DNA from: a virus
Direction: 5' to 3' (one strand)
IMG/VR virus record: IMGVR_UViG_3300005288_000097
Coordinates: 1-38,819 of that record
Length of the DNA: 38,819 nucleotides
Shown here: in pieces, positions 1-7,036 of the stretch
How the letters are laid out: each line of letters begins with the position of its first letter
How positions within the stretch are numbered: position 1 is the stretch's first letter
Position numbers and translations under genes: made by a program
The notes under the pieces: generated by a model
Seen by the model: the letters and a program-made list of their open reading frames with translations, nothing else
Told to the model about the DNA's origin: nothing
Database searches by the model: none

Positions 1-54
1 GCTGTAGTTAACAACGTTTACGGTTGGCATTGGTCTTCTGAGTCTGAACTTTAA
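1..54 (+). CDS. 3' end of a tail-region protein (partial)
   Basis: The first 18 codons of the window are open in frame 1 and end in TAA, giving the C-terminus AVVNNVYGWHWSSESEL. The gene starts upstream of the window. It is followed after 14 nt by a tail-fibre assembly gene with its own AGGAG site, so it is probably a tail or fibre structural protein. That is inferred from position only, because the fragment is too short to assign to a family. Confidence 0.55.
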   Translation, partial: AVVNNVYGWHWSSESEL

Positions 55-68
55 AGTAAGGAGTTATC

Positions 69-416
69 ATGTACAAACTTAACAAAGAATACATTATCCG
101 CCTAGCGGATGGTGCAGCAATTCCACAAGACGTAGGTAACTCTGACTACGTGGCTTATTTAGCGTGGATCAGCGCTGGCAATACGCCAGAACCAGAGTTT
201 AGCTTGGAAGAGTTAGCCCTTACCCTAAGTGTTACAGCCCGTCTATCCCGTGATGCTGAACTCGCAAGGGCTGATATCCAGCTACTGAAAGTTCAGGATG
301 GAGTGACGGGAATTGGAACACAAAAGGCATGGCGTGAATATCGTAATGCCCTTCGCGAATGGCCTAGCACTGAAAACTTCCCAGAAGTTATGCCAGTAGC
401 TCCAGACGCTAAATAA
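69..416 (+). CDS. Tail fibre assembly / tail chaperone-like protein
   Basis: A 115-residue protein with AAGGAG 8 nt before the ATG. The motif YLAWISAGNTPEPE near residues 30-43 and the C-terminal pattern W-EYRNALREWPSTENFPEVMP resemble small phage tail-fibre assembly or tail chaperone proteins, which end in an R-x-x-L ... FP...P segment. Such proteins help fold or attach fibres and are not usually in the virion. The position immediately before the tail fibre gene fits. Family membership is by pattern only. A small hairpin separates it from the fibre gene. Confidence 0.55.
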   Translation: MYKLNKEYIIRLADGAAIPQDVGNSDYVAYLAWISAGNTPEPEFSLEELALTLSVTARLSRDAELARADIQLLKVQDGVTGIGTQKAWREYRNALREWPSTENFPEVMPVAPDAK

Positions 417-420
417 TCAT

Positions 421-440
421 AGGGGCTTAGGCCCCTTCTT
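421..440 (+). terminator. Short GC hairpin between assembly gene and tail fibre
   Basis: The stem GGGGC/GCCCC (422-426 with 431-435, plus A421-T436) has a TTAG loop and is followed by TTCTTCT. It looks like a weak intrinsic terminator or an mRNA-stabilising hairpin. The fibre gene starts 15 nt later with no promoter visible, so complete termination is unlikely. Confidence 0.45.
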
Positions 441-455
441 CTATTGGAGAATCGC

Positions 456-1940
456 ATGGCTAACATTTCTAAGCCCACAACCCTGAACACGATTTGGGCC
501 TCTACAGGTACTAGAGTTGATCCGGGTATCACAAAGACGAACATTGGCTGGGTAGTTCAACTCCCTCCATACGAATATCAGAACTGGGCTATGAACCGTC
601 AAGACACGGCCATTGCTCACTTCAACCAACACGGTATCCCTGAATGGGACGTTAACACTGAGTACCAAGGGAACTTGTCTTACACTCAAGGTAGTAACGG
701 ATTCATTTACAAGTGCCTTCAAACAAACACAGGGCTTGATCCTACCAACACAAACAACAATCTCTACTGGCGTCTAGCCTTTGAAGAGTACGGAAGTGTT
801 CAAGTTGTTCAATCCTCTCTAAATGCCCACCTCGCTAACTACGCAACTCTCTCTGGTATTTCCAACATTGTATTAGCTCGTGCAAACTTGTCTGTATATA
901 GTAAAGCCGAAGGAGACACACGTTATGCTTTCAAAGGTGGAGACAACGCTACTCCATTCTTGGTTGGTAACGCATCTGCTCCGCAGCATGCTGTTCCACT
1001 CTCTCAGATTACAAGTTTGCTTACCCCTGCTACAGAGTCTGCATACGGTACAACTCGTTATGCTACAATCTCTGAAACAGAAACTGGTGCAGTTGACGAC
1101 AAGGCAGTTACTCCGCTGAAAGGTGCGACGATCTACTTGAAGAAATCTGGTAACCTTGCCGGTCTTGGTAACGTGGCCACGGCTCGTACTAACTTGGGCC
1201 TTGGTGATGCGTCTACCCAAGCTTCTGGGTTCTTCCTGCAAACTGCAAGCAACCTTGCTGATGTTCCTAACAAACCTCTTGCACGTAACAACCTTGGACT
1301 GACATCCACAGCAACTCAACCTGAGACGTACTTCCTACGGACTTCCCAGAACCTAGCTGATTTGTCTAACGTGTCTACCGCACGTAACAACCTAGGGCTA
1401 ACTGCACTAGCTACAACAAACCCGACTACTGTTATGTTCAAGTCTGACAACTTGTCTGGCCTTGCAAGTGTTCCTACTGCCCGTGCAAACCTTGGACTTG
1501 GTACTGCTGCTCAATCTAACAACGAAGTATTCCTGTGGCGTGGCAACAACCTTGGAGATTTGACCAACGTACAAACCGCACGTAACAACCTTGGACTTGG
1601 TAATTTGTCTACACGAAATGTCTATGGCGTGCCGGGTGACTTGGACTTCACCACATCGTTCGGAAGCAATGGTTGGACACAACTACCATCTGGATTGATT
1701 CTGCAATGGGGTCAAGTAGGTATTGGTGCTGACTCTGTGGTTGGAGTGGGCTTCCCACGAGGATTCCCGAATGCTGCCTTCCACCTAAGCTGGAGTCTTC
1801 TGATTCCGGGCGGGTACGATGGAACTGTTCAAAACTCTACAGGTATGATGGGATTCAACAACCTAAATACTGGTGGTGTGACTCTGCTTAATGGTGACAA
1901 CCGTGCTGGCACAGCCCACTGGTTTGCGATTGGATTTTAA
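456..1940 (+). CDS. Tail fibre protein (receptor-binding candidate)
   Basis: A 494-residue protein starting MANISKP; ATG 456 sits 7 nt after GGAGA and is preferred to TTG 444. The middle (about residues 120-380) repeats a unit of the type NLADLxNVxTARNNLGL with variants of ARxNLGLG at roughly 30-60 residue intervals, a pattern common in trimeric phage fibres. The C-terminal 90 residues begin GWTQLPSGLILQWGQ and end HWFAIGF, matching the Gp53-like fibre C-terminal domain found in many phages, probably the receptor-contacting tip. It lies between a fibre assembly gene and the endolysin, in late-gene order. Confidence 0.85.
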   Translation: MANISKPTTLNTIWASTGTRVDPGITKTNIGWVVQLPPYEYQNWAMNRQDTAIAHFNQHGIPEWDVNTEYQGNLSYTQGSNGFIYKCLQTNTGLDPTNTNNNLYWRLAFEEYGSVQVVQSSLNAHLANYATLSGISNIVLARANLSVYSKAEGDTRYAFKGGDNATPFLVGNASAPQHAVPLSQITSLLTPATESAYGTTRYATISETETGAVDDKAVTPLKGATIYLKKSGNLAGLGNVATARTNLGLGDASTQASGFFLQTASNLADVPNKPLARNNLGLTSTATQPETYFLRTSQNLADLSNVSTARNNLGLTALATTNPTTVMFKSDNLSGLASVPTARANLGLGTAAQSNNEVFLWRGNNLGDLTNVQTARNNLGLGNLSTRNVYGVPGDLDFTTSFGSNGWTQLPSGLILQWGQVGIGADSVVGVGFPRGFPNAAFHLSWSLLIPGGYDGTVQNSTGMMGFNNLNTGGVTLLNGDNRAGTAHWFAIGF

Positions 1941-1942
1941 TT

Positions 1943-2500
1943 ATGTTGACTGATATTGAATACAAAGTTGCTGCTGAATCCCTCGGAGTTGATCTTGCCT
2001 CCGTTAAAGCAATCACCAAAGTGGAGAGCCGTGGAAGCGGCTTCCTCCCCATCGGGGCTCCTGTGATCCTCTTTGAGCGGCATTGGATGTACAAGCTACT
2101 CAAGGCTAAGACTGGAACAGAGCCAGCCTTGAGTGACGTTGTAGACCCTAAAGCGGGAGGTTACAAAGGTGGTACTGCTGAACACACACGGCTTGAGAAG
2201 GCTGTCGTGATTGATCGTGAATGTGCATTACAATCCTGCTCGTGGGGGTTGTTCCAGATCATGGGATTCCACTATAAGGCACTTGGGTATCCAAGTATAC
2301 AGGCTTTCGTTAATGCTCAATACAAGAGCGAAGCAAGTCAACTTGATACGTTCGTTCGCTTCATCAAGATCAACCCTTCGATGCTAACAGCACTAAAAGC
2401 TAAAGACTGGGCCAAGTTTGCCAAGCTCTACAATGGACCAGCCTACGCTAAGAATAACTATGACACCAAACTGGTAGAGGCTTACGCTAGTTTCAAATAA
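1943..2500 (+). CDS. Endolysin, N-acetylmuramidase family
   Basis: A 185-residue protein whose sequence follows the N-acetylmuramidase (PF11860 type) pattern: AITKVESRGSGFLP places the likely catalytic Glu at residue 28, PVILFERHWMY follows at about 40-50, and SWGLFQIMGFHY at about 98-110. It cleaves peptidoglycan glycan strands during lysis. No signal peptide or membrane segment is visible, so release should depend on the adjacent holin. There is no separate N-terminal wall-binding domain and the length fits a single catalytic domain. The gene starts 2 nt after the fibre stop codon. Confidence 0.88.
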   Translation: MLTDIEYKVAAESLGVDLASVKAITKVESRGSGFLPIGAPVILFERHWMYKLLKAKTGTEPALSDVVDPKAGGYKGGTAEHTRLEKAVVIDRECALQSCSWGLFQIMGFHYKALGYPSIQAFVNAQYKSEASQLDTFVRFIKINPSMLTALKAKDWAKFAKLYNGPAYAKNNYDTKLVEAYASFK

Positions 2501-2516
2501 ATGATGGAGGTTGCAT

Positions 2517-2714
2517 ATGTCTAAGAAAATGAAAATGGGGCTAGGTATTCTAGCCGCTGTGTTCCTTGCAGCAGAACCATTGATGATGTTGTGGCAACCT
2601 CTTCTCCCGCAAGGATCGTATGCAGGGATTGCAACATTCGTAGCAATAGTTCGAGCTGGACTCGTTTATTACACTACGACGGAGGAAGGAGAAGAAGATG
2701 CTAACAACTCTTAA
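2517..2714 (+). CDS. Holin-like small membrane protein
   Basis: A 65-residue protein. ATG 2517 is 6 nt after GGAGG; a TTG at 2511 is a weaker start. It has a short basic N-terminus (MSKKMKMG), a hydrophobic helix from about residue 6 to 26, a short polar turn with prolines, and a second hydrophobic helix at about 35-50. It ends in an acidic tail. Two segments, length and position directly after the endolysin fit a class II holin. It overlaps the downstream Rz gene by 17 nt. Holins are too diverse for a family call here. Confidence 0.7.
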   Translation: MSKKMKMGLGILAAVFLAAEPLMMLWQPLLPQGSYAGIATFVAIVRAGLVYYTTTEEGEEDANNS

Positions 2715-3120
2715 AACATACTTGATGATTGGGTTTGTCATTTTGACACTCTCTATTATGGGGTATTCGTACAAGCTACATGGAGACGTTCAAAGGCTTG
2801 AACGGGAAGTGGCTGTGTATATGGCAGCAGTAGAGGCTAGTGAGAAGATGACAGAGCAGGCGAAATCCTCCTGTTTAATCTCTATTGAATCTTTGGCTGA
2901 ACACTACCGCAAAGAGAATGCCCTCAACGCCTCTCAGGAGGCCGTAGGAGACGCGATCAATGCCCTACCCACCCTGACCCTCAAGGAACCATCTGATGCA
3001 GCTCCTACGAAGCCTGAAGGCTTTTCTGATGATGACCGTCTTAGCCCTAGCCTTATGCAGTTGTTCGACAACGCATACTGTGACGGTGACAAAAACGGTT
3101 GTGCTACGCCCTCCAAGTGA
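2698..3120 (+). CDS. i-spanin (Rz-like)
   Basis: A 140-residue protein with one N-terminal membrane helix (about residues 6-24) followed by a charged, coiled-coil-prone region (HGDVQRLEREVAVYMAAVEASEK). That is the usual Rz plan: inner-membrane anchor and periplasmic coiled coil. It lies after holin and endolysin and contains the start of an out-of-frame lipoprotein gene in its last third, the classic Rz/Rz1 nesting. It should form a bridge with the lipoprotein to fuse inner and outer membranes at lysis. Confidence 0.78.
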   Translation: MLTTLKTYLMIGFVILTLSIMGYSYKLHGDVQRLEREVAVYMAAVEASEKMTEQAKSSCLISIESLAEHYRKENALNASQEAVGDAINALPTLTLKEPSDAAPTKPEGFSDDDRLSPSLMQLFDNAYCDGDKNGCATPSK

Positions 3121-3289
3121 GTTCTTTACTCCTTGTACCCCAGAACGTGTAAAGGACAACACTGTTCGTGCTTTGGCTCGTGCATACGCAGCCAACACAT
3201 ACGAAGTATGGAAGTGTAATAACCGAATCTCAGACCATAAGAAATGGTTTGAAAAGCAGGAGAAAATCTATGGCAACGGCAACAAATGA
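2996..3289 (+). CDS. o-spanin lipoprotein (Rz1-like)
   Basis: A 97-residue protein that starts inside the Rz gene in another frame and runs past its end. The N-terminus (KAFLMMTVLALALCSCSTTH) is a lipoprotein signal with candidate lipid-modified cysteines in LALC or LCSC at about residues 21-23. AAGGA at 2983 supports this start, though an internal start at the MMTVL methionines is possible. Rz1 proteins are outer-membrane lipoproteins that pair with Rz. At 97 residues it is longer than many Rz1 proteins and lacks a strongly proline-rich stretch. Confidence 0.75.
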   Translation: MQLLRSLKAFLMMTVLALALCSCSTTHTVTVTKTVVLRPPSEFFTPCTPERVKDNTVRALARAYAANTYEVWKCNNRISDHKKWFEKQEKIYGNGNK

Positions 3290-3569
3290 TATGGTGAAAG
3301 GTGTTCTGAGTTATGTAGCTGGAGCTTTGCTGATGGTTTGTGTCGGTGTTGTAGGATACCAACAAACACAAATTGGCAAACTGGACGACAGGATTTATAC
3401 ACTACAAGCCACAACAGTAACAGAAGACAAACTTAACACTGCAATCAGCCGACTTGAATCTTCTATGGATACCAAGATTACATCTATTAAGAATGAACAA
3501 CAAGTCACCAACAAATGGCTGGAACGTTTGATGGACAGATTGGAGTCTAATAACACTGCCAAGAAATAA
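3270..3569 (+). CDS. Small membrane protein with coiled coil, lysis region
   Basis: A 99-residue protein; ATG 3270 follows GGAGAAAA and overlaps the Rz1 end. One hydrophobic segment (about residues 9-27, GVLSYVAGALLMVCVGVVGY) is followed by a polar helical region with heptad-like spacing (IGKLDDRIYTLQATTVTEDKL and on). No family recognised. Its place in the lysis cassette suggests a holin partner, antiholin or second spanin-like component. Confidence 0.65.
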   Translation: MATATNDMVKGVLSYVAGALLMVCVGVVGYQQTQIGKLDDRIYTLQATTVTEDKLNTAISRLESSMDTKITSIKNEQQVTNKWLERLMDRLESNNTAKK

Positions 3570-3580
3570 GGGGAACTACT

Positions 3581-3904
3581 ATGACAAGGGAACACGAATG
3601 GCCATTAATCATTACTGGTGGTGGTCTGGTAATCGCACTCCTTGTCTGCATTCTGCTACTGGCTTTCCCTGCCTATAATAATAAAACAGGCCAACTAGAA
3701 CTAGAAGTTGCAAAACAAGAATATACGCGCCAGATAGCAGCGATGGATCGCAAATATGAATCGAAGGTTAACAGTTTGCAGGAGCAATTGAACACTCAGC
3801 AGTTCGTAACCAACAAGAGGTACGATCTAATGGATGATGATATGAAAAGGATGAAACGAGAAATTGATGATCTTCGAGAACGAGTAAGAGCCCGCACACG
3901 GTAA
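3581..3904 (+). CDS. Small membrane protein with coiled coil, last gene of lysis cassette
   Basis: A 107-residue protein with AAGGGGAA before the ATG. A single membrane helix at about residues 10-31 (ITGGGLVIALLVCILLLAF) is followed by a long charged helix (LELEVAKQEYTRQIAAMDRKYESK onward) ending in RERVRARTR. The plan is like an i-spanin or a T7 gp17.5/18.5-type lysis accessory, and like the gene just upstream. Its stop codon is inside the following terminator stem. Function not assigned. Confidence 0.65.
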   Translation: MTREHEWPLIITGGGLVIALLVCILLLAFPAYNNKTGQLELEVAKQEYTRQIAAMDRKYESKVNSLQEQLNTQQFVTNKRYDLMDDDMKRMKREIDDLRERVRARTR

Positions 3905-3921
3905 CGTGGCGGGCATTTTTG
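3890..3921 (+). terminator. Strong intrinsic terminator closing the lysis cassette
   Basis: GCCCGC (3890-3895) pairs with GCGGGC (3909-3914) and CACG with CGTG around a GTAA loop, with one bulged A. The stem is followed by ATTTTTG. The left arm is inside the last lysis gene. Together with the two promoters just downstream it marks the boundary between late and earlier genes. Confidence 0.88.
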
Positions 3922-3950
3922 TGCCTGAAATATTTATTTTACACAAGGGC

Positions 3951-3978
3951 TTGACAAATCCCAATTTCTGAGTACCCT
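3951..3978 (+). promoter_or_regulatory. Sigma70-type promoter (weaker -10)
   Basis: TTGACA at 3951-3956 and TACCCT at 3973-3978 with a 16 bp spacer, in a 182 bp gene-free stretch after the terminator. The -10 matches consensus poorly. Confidence 0.5.
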
Positions 3979-4033
3979 AAAAGCTTTTAAAGCTCTTGAT
4001 CTTAAAAGAAATAATAATATTACTCTAAAGGTA

Positions 4034-4062
4034 TTGACTTCTAAGAGTTATTACTATATAAG
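4034..4062 (+). promoter_or_regulatory. Sigma70-type promoter for the DUF4326 gene
   Basis: TTGACT at 4034-4039 and TATAAG at 4057-4062 with a 17 bp spacer; TATATA at 4055 is an alternative -10. The surrounding 4000-4075 is AT-rich. The first gene starts 31 nt after the -10. Confidence 0.65.
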
Positions 4063-4092
4063 TATTACACAAATCAGAAGGAGGATATGTAT

Positions 4093-4413
4093 ATGTGTAC
4101 AGTGGTTAACAAATACAAAGTGAACATGGATGATCCAGACATCGTATACATTGGCCGTGGTAGTCGCTGGGGTAATCCACATAGTCACAAAGAAGGCACG
4201 TTAGCTGTCTTCAAGGTCGATACAAGGGACGAAGCTGTAGCTGCCTATAAGAAATCATTGTGGTTCATGATCCAAACGGGCGCTGTTACAAAAGAAGACT
4301 TGATAGCGCTTGACGGAAAACGATTAGCTTGCTATTGTGCCCCTCAAGCCTGCCACGGGGATGTTCTTGTGGCAGCAATCGAATGGGCCAAGAAGGAGAT
4401 AGAAAATGCATAA
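4093..4413 (+). CDS. DUF4326-family protein
   Basis: A 106-residue protein. ATG 4093 lies 8 nt after AAGGAGG; ATG 4087 is too close to it. The motifs YIGRGSRWGNPHSHKEG (about residues 21-37) and ACYCAPQACHGDVLVAAIEW near the C-terminus are the hallmarks of DUF4326, a small family common in phages and bacteria with conserved Gly/Arg and Cys/His residues and no settled biochemical role. It overlaps the downstream CoaB-like gene by 8 nt, so the two are probably co-translated. Confidence 0.85.
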   Translation: MCTVVNKYKVNMDDPDIVYIGRGSRWGNPHSHKEGTLAVFKVDTRDEAVAAYKKSLWFMIQTGAVTKEDLIALDGKRLACYCAPQACHGDVLVAAIEWAKKEIENA

Positions 4414-5026
4414 AGTAATCGTAATCGGTGGTGGTACTTTCAATCATATCTCGTGTCATCTGTCTCTAGCAGCTCCTGCGTTCGGCGGGACAGCCAAGAA
4501 GCTTCACTCGATGTTCACTGACACTGGTGTCCTTGAATCCCATCTGGTTCTGACCAAGATGGCTGATCCTGCAAGCAACCTCGTTACCAACGCAGACGTG
4601 GCTCTGTATGTGGAACACATGCTGAAAGACAAGATGGTGAAGGTGGTTATCATGAACGCTGCCATCTGTGACTTCGAGATTGAGAATCCGGGTGAAGGTC
4701 GTCTGTCAAGCTCTCAGGATTACGGTGTGACGTTGAAAGGTATTCAGGGTAAGATATTGGCAACCATCCGAAAGGAACGCCCAGACATCGTTGTAGCTGG
4801 ATTCAAGACCACTCACGGTGCAAAGCCAGCAGAACAACTGGCAAAGGCTGCTCAGTCGATGCACAACAACGGGTTGGATTTCGTGCTAGCAAATGATGTT
4901 CTCACACGGAACAATATTCTCTTGACATTAGCACTCGAAGTGTTCCAAGATGAGCGGGAAGAACTACTGGAACAACTCGTGAAGGAGACAACAGGAATGT
5001 ACAAACTCGGTGCGTGGTTAAGCTGA
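4406..5026 (+). CDS. CoaB-like (phosphopantothenoylcysteine synthetase fold) protein
   Basis: A 206-residue protein with a Rossmann-type start VIVIGGGTFNHISCHLSLA (residues 4-22). It then has VVIMNAAICDFEI (about 79-91), DIVVAGFKTTHGA (about 129-141) and NGLDFVLANDV (about 155-165). These segments match, in order, the nucleotide-binding and substrate motifs of the DFP/CoaB C-terminal family (Gly-rich turn, AAVADF, GFAAET, D-x-V-x-N). CoaB joins phosphopantothenate to cysteine in CoA synthesis. The phage protein has no CoaC half and FKTTH replaces FAAET, so it may act on another nucleotide-linked substrate. Confidence 0.65.
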   Translation: MHKVIVIGGGTFNHISCHLSLAAPAFGGTAKKLHSMFTDTGVLESHLVLTKMADPASNLVTNADVALYVEHMLKDKMVKVVIMNAAICDFEIENPGEGRLSSSQDYGVTLKGIQGKILATIRKERPDIVVAGFKTTHGAKPAEQLAKAAQSMHNNGLDFVLANDVLTRNNILLTLALEVFQDEREELLEQLVKETTGMYKLGAWLS

Positions 5027-5238
5027 TGCGTTGGATTATCAAAACTGAGCATGGCTACATGCTTGAAGACCTTTACGGAAATCTTGTTCAATGGTTTGAC
5101 ATGGCTGCCAACTGTAAAGCTTTCTGCATGGAGAAAGGGGTAGACCCTGTTTACCTGTCCAAAAGCTCCAATAAAACGTACTGGCAAGCGTACAAAAGGT
5201 TAACTGGAAAGACACTGTGGTGGCAAGATGAAGACTGA
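5026..5238 (+). CDS. Hypothetical protein
   Basis: A 70-residue protein beginning MRWIIKTEHGYMLEDLYGN. ATG 5026 overlaps the upstream TGA (TGATG); a GTG at 5014 is also in frame. Rich in Trp and Tyr, no membrane segment, no recognised motif. The end overlaps the next ATG by 11 nt. Confidence 0.65.
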   Translation: MRWIIKTEHGYMLEDLYGNLVQWFDMAANCKAFCMEKGVDPVYLSKSSNKTYWQAYKRLTGKTLWWQDED

Positions 5239-5389
5239 TCCAAATAGCGCTTGCACGAATGTAAAAGAGGTGCTACGATGGGCCGTATTACACGATGCAG
5301 TGGCACATCCTTTGATGGCTCTGTCAAACTACAGCAAGTGGTCAGTGAGATTCCATGACTACACATCAAGGAGAGCATGGCCCAGATGA
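5228..5389 (+). CDS. Hypothetical small protein
   Basis: A 53-residue frame (MKTDPNSACTNVKEVLRWAV...SRRAWPR) that starts inside the upstream gene and ends inside the next. No clear ribosome site, so it probably depends on coupling from the overlapping upstream gene. It fills an otherwise empty 140 nt, and its reading frame is uninterrupted. The pattern of a short HD-rich helix resembles many small phage proteins, but no family is recognised. Confidence 0.5.
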   Translation: MKTDPNSACTNVKEVLRWAVLHDAVAHPLMALSNYSKWSVRFHDYTSRRAWPR

Positions 5390-5523
5390 ATAAGCCTCGT
5401 ATCAAATATTGGAAGCACGGGCTCTGGGAATGCTCAGGCATTGGCTTGAATTCGTTTGACAAGAGTCCAGAAGCTGCGTACATTCGCTGGACACAATTCA
5501 TCACCAGAATGAGGATAGAATAA
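5377..5523 (+). CDS. Hypothetical small phage protein
   Basis: A 48-residue protein (MAQMNKPRIKYWKHGLWECS...) with AAGGAG 4 nt before the ATG. The pattern K-Y-W-K-x-G-L-W-x-C ... A-Y-x-x-W is one I recall from many small phage proteins of unknown function. The stop overlaps the next start (TAATG). Confidence 0.62.
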   Translation: MAQMNKPRIKYWKHGLWECSGIGLNSFDKSPEAAYIRWTQFITRMRIE

Positions 5524-5717
5524 TGAATCGAGATTTGGCACACGCTTTCTTCAAGCTGCGAGTTTCAGAACGAACCGCAGTGATGCAACGAATTGACATC
5601 ACCTTTGCACAAGGTCACTCAGAATCAAATGCAGATTTTGCCAAAAGAGTCTTGCAGGCAATCAGTAATGATGGTAAAGTGCGTGAACTCGAAGCAGCAA
5701 TGCTTAGTTTCCAATAA
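5523..5717 (+). CDS. Hypothetical protein
   Basis: A 64-residue, mostly helical soluble protein (MNRDLAHAFFKLRVSERTAVMQ...). Its ATG overlaps the upstream TAA. No motif recognised. It belongs to the run of small genes 5026-6345, likely one transcript from the promoter at 4034. Confidence 0.65.
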   Translation: MNRDLAHAFFKLRVSERTAVMQRIDITFAQGHSESNADFAKRVLQAISNDGKVRELEAAMLSFQ

Positions 5718-5734
5718 TTCAAAAGGAGAACACA

Positions 5735-6073
5735 ATGAAGAATCAGAAATTTAAAGTAGCTAACGCAACAGTCAGCCGTCTTTTGCAAGAAGAACTGTTC
5801 AAGCAAGGGTATGCTTGGGGTATCAATGGGAACAACATTGCGAATGAAAACCATCCATACATCTACACTTACGAAGATGGCTTGATCACTCACGGCGACA
5901 CTCCGTATCACTTTGATGAACACAAGAACGAAGAGGTTCGAGTCATCACTGAGAACAAATTGGTGATTGCTGAATTGCAAGCGCTCCGTCCTAAAGTGAT
6001 TGTCTTTGGCAAGACCTATTACAAAGATGATTTCGATGCAGCAGTGGCTCAACTGGAGGTAGCACGAGTATGA
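5735..6073 (+). CDS. Hypothetical protein
   Basis: A 112-residue protein with AAGGAG 8 nt upstream. The N-terminal pattern KFKVANATVSRLLQEELFKQGYAWG followed by YIYTYEDGLITHG recalls small phage proteins of unknown function that appear beside nucleotide or packaging genes. Overlaps the next gene by 4 nt (ATGA). Confidence 0.68.
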   Translation: MKNQKFKVANATVSRLLQEELFKQGYAWGINGNNIANENHPYIYTYEDGLITHGDTPYHFDEHKNEEVRVITENKLVIAELQALRPKVIVFGKTYYKDDFDAAVAQLEVARV

Positions 6074-6345
6074 GCCTTGAAAAAGAACTACAAGGCATGG
6101 AATGGCGAATCCTCCCTCTGGATGCCAAGCCAGAAGACAAGTTCAATGCTGATATGGTGTTCGAAAGCATCTATGCAATCGGCGTTGACACGTTCGTAGC
6201 AACTGGTTATGTCTACAACGACAGCCGTGGCATCTTCCCAGATGGCGCTCCTGTACGGACCAGTGCTATCAAGAACGTCTACAGAGACGAAGCTGGTACG
6301 AATTTCATTGAAACACGGAATACGATTTACAAAATTATTGGTTGA
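6070..6345 (+). CDS. Hypothetical protein
   Basis: A 91-residue soluble protein, ATG overlapping the upstream TGA. It has no recognised motif. It ends at the -35 region of the next promoter: the stop codon TGA is part of TTGACA. Confidence 0.65.
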   Translation: MSLEKELQGMEWRILPLDAKPEDKFNADMVFESIYAIGVDTFVATGYVYNDSRGIFPDGAPVRTSAIKNVYRDEAGTNFIETRNTIYKIIG

Positions 6346-6369
6346 CAGCAGGCGAAACCCTGTTACAAT
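6342..6369 (+). promoter_or_regulatory. Sigma70-type promoter with imperfect inverted repeat
   Basis: TTGACA 6342-6347 and TACAAT 6364-6369, spacer 16 bp. ACAG-CA-GG and CCCTGT form a 6 bp inverted repeat with a 2-nt bulge across the spacer. It drives the gene at 6403 and probably the structured RNA after it. The leader carries AACAAACAAAGGAGA. Confidence 0.85.
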
Positions 6370-6402
6370 GACCACATCGGAACAAACAAAGGAGAGAACA
6401 AA

Positions 6403-7020
6403 ATGACTCAGATTAGTATCACTCGGGCCTTGGCTCAAGTTAAATCGTTGAACGACCGTATCCAACGCGGCTCCAACGCAAACTTCATCACCACTCTTGT
6501 GGGTGGTAAGCATGGTTCTGGTGTGAGCGAAGCGGAAGCTATCGTAACCCTGAAAGCCAACTTGCAATCGGTACAAGGTCTGATCGCTCAGCGTACAGCT
6601 CTGAAATCGGCTATCGTCAAAAGCAACTCTGTTGCCACTGTCGTAATCAACGATGTCACCATGACTGTCGCTGAAGCCATCGAACGTAAGGGTTCCATTC
6701 AGTTGGAACAAGTGCTGCTCCAAAACCTGCGACAGCAACTGGCTCAAGCAACTCAGACTGTTGAGCGTACCAACGTTCAAGTGAACCAACGTCTGGATCA
6801 GTTGATTCAAACTACTGTCGGCAAAGACCGCAAGGTTGATGAAGCAGAAGTAGCGGCAATTGCTAATCCATTCTTGAAGTCCAACGAAGCCAAGCTTCTG
6901 GACGCAAACGGTCTACAAGTTGTCATTGACAAAATGCAAGCGAACATTGAAGGCTTCCTTCTGGAAGTTGACTACGCGCTGTCTGAAGTCAATGCCACCA
7001 CCAAAATCGAAGTAGCGTAA
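6403..7020 (+). CDS. Conserved phage protein, helical / coiled-coil
   Basis: A 205-residue, largely helical protein. The segments ITRALAQVKSLNDRI (5-19), AIVKSNSVATVVINDVTMTV (about 70-89) followed by AEAIERKGSIQLE, and a long heptad-like helix (LLQNLRQQLAQATQTVERTN) match a protein type seen in many phages, often left as hypothetical. The SN-x-x-T-x-V pattern followed by T-V-x-E-A-I-E-R-K is its signature. It has its own promoter and ribosome site and is followed by about 330 nt without a gene, so it may be abundant or regulated with the RNA downstream. Function unknown. Confidence 0.7.
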   Translation: MTQISITRALAQVKSLNDRIQRGSNANFITTLVGGKHGSGVSEAEAIVTLKANLQSVQGLIAQRTALKSAIVKSNSVATVVINDVTMTVAEAIERKGSIQLEQVLLQNLRQQLAQATQTVERTNVQVNQRLDQLIQTTVGKDRKVDEAEVAAIANPFLKSNEAKLLDANGLQVVIDKMQANIEGFLLEVDYALSEVNATTKIEVA

Positions 7021-7036
7021 GCTGCTTCATTCTGTA

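Noticed and set aside
444-455. TTG 444 as start of the tail fibre
   Set aside because: It overlaps the ribosome site itself; ATG 456 has proper spacing and gives the usual MANISKP type start.
873-1319. Long antisense and alternative-frame ORFs within the tail fibre gene
   Set aside because: They follow from the repeat composition of the fibre gene; no ribosome sites or plausible proteins.
1140-1620. Regularly repeated sequence in the tail fibre gene, possibly CRISPR-like
   Set aside because: The repeats are in frame protein repeats with variable spacing and no constant direct repeat/spacer pattern.
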